Assembly: GCA_007922195.1 (NCBI GenBank)
Contig: ML681996.1
Span: 19,558,479-19,622,478, forward strand
Source: Podocnemis expansa
Lineage: Eukaryota > Chordata > Testudines > Podocnemididae
DNA length: 64,000 bases
Direction of reading: 5' to 3'
The notes below the pieces were generated by a model. The model was not told the DNA's origin, searched no databases, and saw only the letters and a list, made by a program, of their open reading frames with translations. Positions 58,273 through 64,000 of the stretch are shown piece by piece. The position numbers and the translations under genes were made by a program. Every line of letters begins with the position of its first letter. Position 1 is the stretch's first letter.

Positions 58273-59264
58273 TGTGATGAGATGTACCAACCCCTCCCAC
58301 CAGAGAGGGAGCCCTCTACAGACTCAGCAGCTGAAAAGGGCCCTCCTGGTCGGACAGGCCTCCAACTCCCTTTCAGGAAGAGGAGATTAAAAGCCTAGAC
58401 AGGGCCTCAACAAGGAGTGGGACATGAGGGAGCAGGGGTGTTCCTCCCCTGAAAAAAGGGTTGGAGCCTGGGGCCAAGCCCAGGACCTACCCTCTGCTGC
58501 ATGGCCCCACCCCTGGGGCCCAATCCATCTCCTGCCATTGCTGGCCAGCAGAAAACACCTCAGGCTCAGATCCAGCCACTGTTGTTTGCCACTGGCCAGC
58601 AGGCAGCTGTCGGTGCCAGATTGGTCCTGCCAGTGCCACCAACCACTGGCCAGTAGTAGCAGGAGCTGGATCCAAGCTGGCCAGCGGCAGGCAGCCTGGG
58701 CTCAGATCCAGTGCCTGCCACTGCCAGCTAGTGGCAGGTGGCCCTGATCCAGCCCCAGTCAATGCCGGGGCTGGGCCAGAGATGTGGGGAACTGCAAGCC
58801 CTCAGGCCCTAAGGCAGCGATGCCCCTGGGAGGGAGAGAGATCCACTCCCAGATCTCATTGGGAAGATCCCTGGATGGCAAAGCTTTGCTGGTTAGGGAG
58901 ACAGGCAAGGTATCGAAGGGCTGCAAGGCAAGAGCCCTGATCCTGATGGTGCCAAGCCCCATAAAGAGGAAACTGAGGGATATCCAGGGAGAGCACAGTG
59001 GGGCAAGACTGTTTACTTGGCCAGTGCCTGAGGAAATTGTAGGTGGGCTGTAAGTTCACCCTGCTGCCTGGGGAAGTCCAGCCATGCCCTGAGGGCTTTA
59101 GGGTTTTGCAGCGACCCATCACCTCCTGAGGTGGACTCCAACTTGTCTCTGAGTTGCTCATGACCACATTATCTGCCCACAAGGCCTTGCAGGGACCCAC
59201 ATGAGGCAAAGGTGGGTGCCCAAGCATGTGTGGGAGTACAGGGCCCTAAATGAGCCTACCATAT
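58273..59264. mobile_element. Solo-LTR-like insertion in CR1, carrying a hAT element
   Basis: The CR1 text breaks at CTACAAGC and resumes at CTTGATCATCTT. The inserted DNA starts TGTGATGAGATGTACC and is flanked by TCAC (58,269-58,272 and 59,265-59,268), a 4-bp duplication. Without the 396-bp hAT element and its TSD it is about 590 bp, an LTR-like length. TGTGATG starts are common in reptile Gypsy or ERV LTRs. The 3' end does not read CA, so the exact end is uncertain. Confidence 0.55.
58433..58828. mobile_element. Non-autonomous hAT transposon (396 bp), third level of nest
   Basis: Termini CAGGGGTGTTCCTCCCC and (reverse complement) CAGGGGCATCGCTGCC; flanks TGAGGGAG (58,425-58,432) and GGAGGGAG (58,829-58,836), 7 of 8 matching. 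The interior repeats GGCCAGCAGGCAGCTG / CTGGGCTCAGATCCAG phrases at about 60-bp spacing. Relative of 41,792-42,639. Confidence 0.85.
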
Positions 59265-60071
59265 TCACCTTGATCATCTTGTACAGTATCCCAATCCTTT
59301 TCTGTATTGGCAGTACCTCCCAACTTTGTGTCACCGCTTTATTAGTACTTTCCCATTTTTTGTGTCAAGTCCAGTAATTAAAAGGTTAAGTAAGATTGGG
59401 ATTAATACATATCTCTAAGGTATTGCACTAGTAACCACCCTCAAACCTGATAATTCACCTTTTCAAATGACTTGTTGGAGTCTTCCCCTTAACCAGTTCC
59501 TTTTCAGAGTAATCTCAATCTTTTCCAATTCGACTAATCATTTCCCATGTGGAACCCTATCAAACATACTGAAGTCCAGGTGTAATGAGATCCACTTCAT
59601 TCCTTTTGTTTACAAAGTCTGTTACCTTCCCAAAAAGAAAGAACAATTTTGTCTGGCACAATCTACCTTTTGTAAAACTATTTTGTATTTTATCATAATT
59701 ACCGTTAGCCTCAATGTCCTTAATTACTTTCTCTTTCCCAAGATCTGCACACTGCTGCTATCAAACTAACCAGCCTATAATTACCCAGATTGCTTTTTGC
59801 TTTTCTGTTTCTTAAAAAAAAGGGGGAAAAAAGGGAAAAAAAGGATCTATTTTAGCAATTCTCCAGTCATAGCGTACAACGCAATGGTACAGATTAATTA
59901 AAAATCCTTGATAATGGGGTTGCAATTCCATGAGTCAGTTCCTTTAATATTCTAGGATGGGGATTATCTACCTCTCCCCCCCAACACCTGATTTAGTCCC
60001 ATTAAACTGTTTGAGCATGGCTTCATACATGGATGTGGTAATTTCTACCTCCATATCCTCATTCCTATTAG

Positions 60072-60290
60072 TCATCCTGCCACTATCCTTAAGGTCTTCA
60101 TTAAAAACTGAGGCAAAATATTCTGTAGATATTGGGCCACACCTAAATTATCCTTAATCTCCACACCATCCTCAGCGCTGATTGGTCCCACTTCTTCTTT
60201 CTTTGTTTTCTTCTTATTTATGTTGCTATAGAACCTTTTACTATTGGTTCTAATTCCCTTTGCAAGGTCTCTAATCATTGAACAAAGCCC
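60072..60290 (-). pseudogene. CR1 ORF2 fragment between endonuclease and RT
   Basis: The minus strand reads RDLAKGIRTNSKRFYSNINK, KKTKKEEVGPISAEDG and GVAQYLQNILPQFL, matching the CR1 ORF2 segment just upstream of RT motif 1. It is a short open remnant in a truncated element. Confidence 0.85.
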
Positions 60291-60479
60291 AATGAACAAA
60301 TTCCAGTGTAACAGCCAATATTCAATATACATTTCAATAAAATCTTACCACAATAAAAGGTTATTTGGACTCATAACTCCATGCCATAACATGATAAACT
60401 CTCACATTCATGAGTCATGACCAGCAAAAATGATATTGAAGATGAAGAGAATCAGGTTAAATGTATAACTTCTCTAATT

Positions 60480-61010
60480 TGTTAGTGTCTCAACTAAGTC
60501 ATTAACCATTTTCAATACTCATCACTTAATTCCTTCCAATTTACAAGCACATTTTCTGACCAGGAGTTGCCCAGAACTGTATAGAATACTTCTGGTGCCA
60601 TCTCACTAGAGATGTATAGGGAGGAATTATTACAACCTTCTTTAAAATGTTTCTTCCATACATGCATTCCAGCATTTCACTGTCCTATTTATTTAATTAT
60701 TTTGGTGCAAAATTGCATTGCAAACTCATGTGTAATTTGCTTTCTAAAGTGTTTTTCAGTATTACTGTTCTCCAGCCTTCTCCATCTGAATGTACATCTG
60801 TGGTGAATTATTTGTCCCCAGATGTTTTCACTTGCAGTTTTCCAAAATTAAACTCACTTTTTTTCTGCTAATGTTTCTAATTTCTGTATATTTCTTTTTA
60901 TTTCCATCTTCAGTTGTGTTTGCAAATTTTCTTAGTTTAGTATCATCTCATCTGTGAATTTAATTAACCTACTATTTGTTCCCTCTACCCTCCTTCTTCT
61001 AACACTGAAC
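60480..61010 (-). mobile_element. Old CR1/L3-like LINE fragment
   Basis: The plus-strand text CAGAACTGTATAGAATACTT, TCCATACATGCATTCCAGCA, TGCAAACTCATGTGTAATTT and TTTCTGCTAATGTTTCTAAT follows the complement of an ancient CR1/L3 RT-coding region. Strongly diverged, no frame. Family assignment by wording only. Confidence 0.5.
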
Positions 61011-62248
61011 AGGAAATTTATTACAAAAAGGAAAACAGTATTATCCCTAAGCCCTCTTTCACTTCCTGTAGATTTCCTGCAGTAAATCTTCCCTAGCCTT
61101 CTTCTTGCCTGCTTTTTTGCTACAGGTTTAAAGAAACAGACAACACATCCGCCCATTTCTTGAAACATCAACATTTCATCTTGCCTTTTCCCACAGGAAT
61201 AATAAGGTGCACTGGATAAGGAAGCTTCTATCTATGCCTAAGTATGCTGACTACATTGAACTGTTCACCTATCCTTATACCAGCTGAATAGCAACCTGCC
61301 ATCTGGGTTGTACTAAGAAATCCATGTGGCAGATCAGCTTTGATTATTAATGTCACAAGCTGGGCTGCATAAAGGACAATCACTGTCCCAGACCAGCACT
61401 AAGAAAACCTTCAGATAGGGTGCTGTCCAGGGGAAGAGGACAGAGAAAAGCAGAAGGGAACTGTGTTAACAAAACTAAAAGAAGCATCATTGTAGGTTTT
61501 ATTTTATAATTACATATACAGTTAAAGCATGTTTAAAGTATATTTATTCAAAATACTTCAACTTTGATTTAAAAATATTTTAAACACTGAAAGTCTTCAT
61601 TGTTTCCTTATTTTACATAAGTTAATAAAGCTACTTTCTCATGCATTTTACTGCATATACTGCTCTTATTTTCTTAACTGGCTAACAAAGCTGCCAAGCC
61701 AAATAGTGTCCATATCACACATAGGATTTGCAAAATGGATATTATTGTACATGATTTATACAAATCTGCTTTGAATTTGGGCAGTAAGATTGTGAGTTAT
61801 TACAATGAAATTTAAAGACATCACTTAATCTACTTATTGTATGCAAAAAAATACAAAATGGCATCATTCACTTATATAATTTTAAGAATAAAATATGATT
61901 CCATGCTGTTCATGAAACACTACAATTCTTTTTCCTTATGGGATTTTTGGACTCATTTGTCCATTTCCATTTCTAGACAATTGTTCTCACTCAAAACACA
62001 GTATGTAATTTTTTAATTATCGTGTTGTTGTGTATGGCTATATAAACATTTGGAATGTTCCTCATGAAAAGGAATGATGTATCAAAAGGAAGGGCCTGAG
62101 ATCTTGATTAAACTGTCCTCTCAGGTTCTGTCTTTGTGTTGTGCTGGGTGCTTCCTGGGCAATGGTGAAATTAATGGAAGTTGACAGCATTCAAGAACTA
62201 CCAGGAGAAAATCAGCACTGTCTCACAGAATCAAGACATAAGAAACAC
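61011..62248. other. No recognised gene or repeat
   Basis: AT-rich, nothing supported. Confidence 0.45.
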
Positions 62249-62251
62249 TGT

Positions 62252-62634
62252 GGCTGTGTTCACACACAGGGGGTTATTTCGATACAGTTGTTTCAAAACA
62301 GCTTGTATCGAAATAACACCTTATTTCGAAATAACTTAATTCGAATTAAGGAAAAAAGCTCAAAGCGAAATAGCAGGTTCAGGCAACAGTTATTTCGAAA
62401 CAAGTCACCGTTGTTTCGAAACAACATGTTTGCACGGCATTGTTTCGAAACAATAGTTTCGAAACAACGTTGTTTCGTCCCCGCATGGGGTTTAACTTGT
62501 TTCGAAACAACACCATTGTTTCAAAACAACGGTTCCCGTTGTTTTGAAACAACCGTGCGTCGTGTGAACAGGGTATTTCTTATTTTGAAACGACCTCTGT
62601 TGTTTCGAAATAAGAGTGCTGTGTGAACACAGCC
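62252..62634. mobile_element. Family E transposon, 383 bp (E3), palindrome-rich
   Basis: Termini GGCTGTGTTCACACACAG and (reverse complement) GGCTGTGTTCACACAGC; flanking triplets TGT and TTT (one mismatch). No GC-rich cargo: the whole interior is an array of about fourteen motifs of the type TTATTTCGAAATAA, TTGTTTCGAAACAA and TTAATTCGAATTAA, most with the CpG intact. It is likely the youngest and the minimal form of the family. A 161-codon open frame through it is compositional. Confidence 0.8.
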
Positions 62635-63494
62635 TTTGAGACTAAGAACAGAGCACTCCAGGGCCAAATGTTACATTTTTTCAAGGTATAAATATGTCTT
62701 TCCAGCCACCCCAATGTACCTTTGCAATAAAAGTCTGAGAAAGCTCCCAGTTCAAATCTCGGAAATCTTCTGTTAATCTTTCACCAAAAATAGAGACCAC
62801 CCTACAGTGTACTCAACATGGATGAACTTCTATAGCTGTGTTGTACTCAGTGGATGATCAGGGCTTGTTTCTGAAGATATTTTAGTGTTTACTATGAATC
62901 AAATGGCATTACATCAAATTAAGTCAGCATTTGTCTCTCCAACATTGTCATAAGCAGAAAAAAATTCTCTCTCATTCTGTAATGCAATTATTTTCTAGAA
63001 ACTTATTTCACAGATTCTTCCTGCTTTATTTATCTTGAACTTCTTTAGAGCTCTCTGAATTTCATCAACAGTGATTCACAAGGAATATTTTGTACAGAAA
63101 GGGTCAACTTGGCCATGTTTTAATATCTGGATAAAAAAAAAATATGGATACTTTCATCAACTAACTGAAATGTTCACTCCAGGAAACCATGCAGTGTGCT
63201 TTTGCATTTATTAGCTGCTCTGAAAAAGAGTCAACTACATTGAATAATGATCTTTCTGATCAGTTAGGTTGCTCTAGCATTTATAAAAGGAGGCAACATT
63301 GTTCCTGGCAAAAATTTCCTTGAGTGGGTTGGTTTTTGTTTCCATAAAAGCTTTGTGGTAAAAATGTATGGCTTTATGATGAACACTTTTCAGCTTACAT
63401 TGTGTGGCTGTATCACCGACAGAACTGGACCAGCTATTATTTTGTGGCAGCAGAAGCTTTTCAAAATCATTTGTAGAATACAATCAGCCTTGGC

Positions 63495-63525
<31 letters not shown>

Positions 63526-63779
63526 CAAAAACAAAGCAAACAAACAAAAAACAACCCCACACACAACAACAACTTATTTTACCATTTTGGAAAGGTACAG
63601 GCAACAAATTAAAGAGTTGCAGCTATTGTGGCTTTATACTTCTATCAATCTCCTCAAAAGTTTTTGCTTGTGTCTTCTTGGCCTAACCTTCTGATGATAT
63701 GAAGAAAGAGAAAACCACAAAAAGCTAGCTTTACTGCTGGTCACTGCATAACAGAGCAAATCTTCAGAGTGGGCCAGGT
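62635..63779. other. No recognised gene; AAAAC repeat inside
   Basis: Near 62,685-62,735 a TATAAATA and an AATAAA about 45 bp apart could be the remnant of an LTR, not enough to call. A (CAAAA)n tract lies at 63,495-63,555. Confidence 0.4.
63495..63555. repeat. (CAAAA)n short tandem repeat
   Basis: About eight CAAAA units followed by CAAA units. Frames reading Lys-Gln-Asn repeats across it are artefacts. Confidence 0.95.
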
Positions 63780-64000
63780 TATGAACCACCTTTGACAATT
63801 GACTGATCTTTGACTCCTGGTGGTAGATATACCAACAGGACGATTGATGGGATGAGTTCTGAGTTATTACAGAGAATTCTTTCTTGGGTGTCTGACTGAT
63901 CAGTCTTTCCCACATACTCAGGCTTTAACTGAACACCAGCATATTGTGGTCAGGAAGGAATTTTCTTCCGGGGCAGATTGGCAAAAGCTCTGGTTTTTTT
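63780..64000 (+). mobile_element. CR1 LINE 3' UTR, runs off the window
   Basis: Plus-strand CR1 UTR: GAGTTATTACAGAGAATTCT, ACTCAGGCTTTAACTGAACA, GGTCAGGAAGGAATTTTCTT and GGGGCAGATTGGCAAAAGCT are the reverse complement of the corresponding parts of the minus-strand copies at 49,200 and 56,700. The 3' terminus lies beyond 64,000. Confidence 0.85.

Larger units (their letters stand above)
56876..60290 (-). mobile_element. Long CR1 LINE copy, interrupted twice
   Basis: The 3' end (CATAGACTCAGAGACTCTAA) is followed, on the plus strand, by the full CR1 UTR and then the complement of ORF2 up to the region between endonuclease and RT. Segments are 56,876-57,571, 57,869-58,272 and 59,265-60,290, separated by a Penelope fragment and by an LTR carrying a hAT element. 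Text such as AGACCAGAACTGCACACAGT and CAGTACCTCCCAACTTTGTG marks the RT-coding part. About 2.1 kb of CR1 sequence remains; 5' truncated near 60,290. Confidence 0.9.

Overview
The window looks like a gene-poor stretch of a reptile nuclear genome, most likely a turtle. The reasons are several CR1 LINE copies whose 3' UTR wording I associate with turtle CR1, a tRNA-headed SINE with a CR1-like tail (the turtle Cry I type of design), an R4-type site-specific LINE, Penelope-like elements, and many hAT-type and 3-bp-TSD non-autonomous DNA transposons. A more precise taxon (possibly a soft-shelled turtle) is a guess. I find no convincing host protein-coding exon, rRNA gene or tRNA gene. Nearly every open frame is either a transposon remnant or an artefact of GC-rich or simple-repeat sequence. 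One 100-base assembly gap lies at 24,676-24,775.

Layout. 1-8,000: old CR1 pieces with a nested hAT element, a (GT)n microsatellite, a SINE, an R4 element (minus strand, reverse transcriptase plus restriction-like endonuclease) sitting between TA-rich microsatellites, and a GC-rich LTR-like unit encoding an acidic protein. 8,557-12,000: a 1.7-kb solo LTR next to a decayed LINE. 12,836-13,047: an inverted pair of Penelope-type hammerhead ribozymes. 13-20.7 kb: mostly featureless, with one old CR1. 20.7-25 kb: a 3-bp-TSD transposon carrying the second copy of the acidic-protein unit, the second solo LTR (1.9 kb, opposite orientation), and a hAT element containing the assembly gap. 27-35 kb: a GGTTAAAGTA-terminal element and two fold-back transposons. 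36-42.6 kb: a decayed LINE with an endonuclease fragment, another fold-back-family element containing the best hammerhead, an old CR1, and a hAT element with a perfect 8-bp TSD. 43.5-45.4 kb: Penelope fragments in divergent orientation, one split by a transposon with a perfect 10-bp TSD. 47.5-52.5 kb: two more fold-back elements around a CR1. 55.3-60.3 kb: a deep nest of CR1, hAT, Penelope, LTR and hAT insertions. The end holds one more fold-back-family element and the start of a plus-strand CR1.

The two most interesting signals are (i) compact hammerhead ribozymes, about 41 nt long, whose stem III is so short that dimer action is expected, found in Penelope-like fragments on both strands; and (ii) a family of eight transposons with GGCTATGTCCACAC-like termini and 3-bp target duplications. 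Their outer arms are packed with TTCGAA-centred palindromes, and in several copies the GC-rich inner parts form long inverted repeats. A conserved acidic reading frame in two diverged LTR-like copies is the only candidate for an undescribed repeat-encoded protein.
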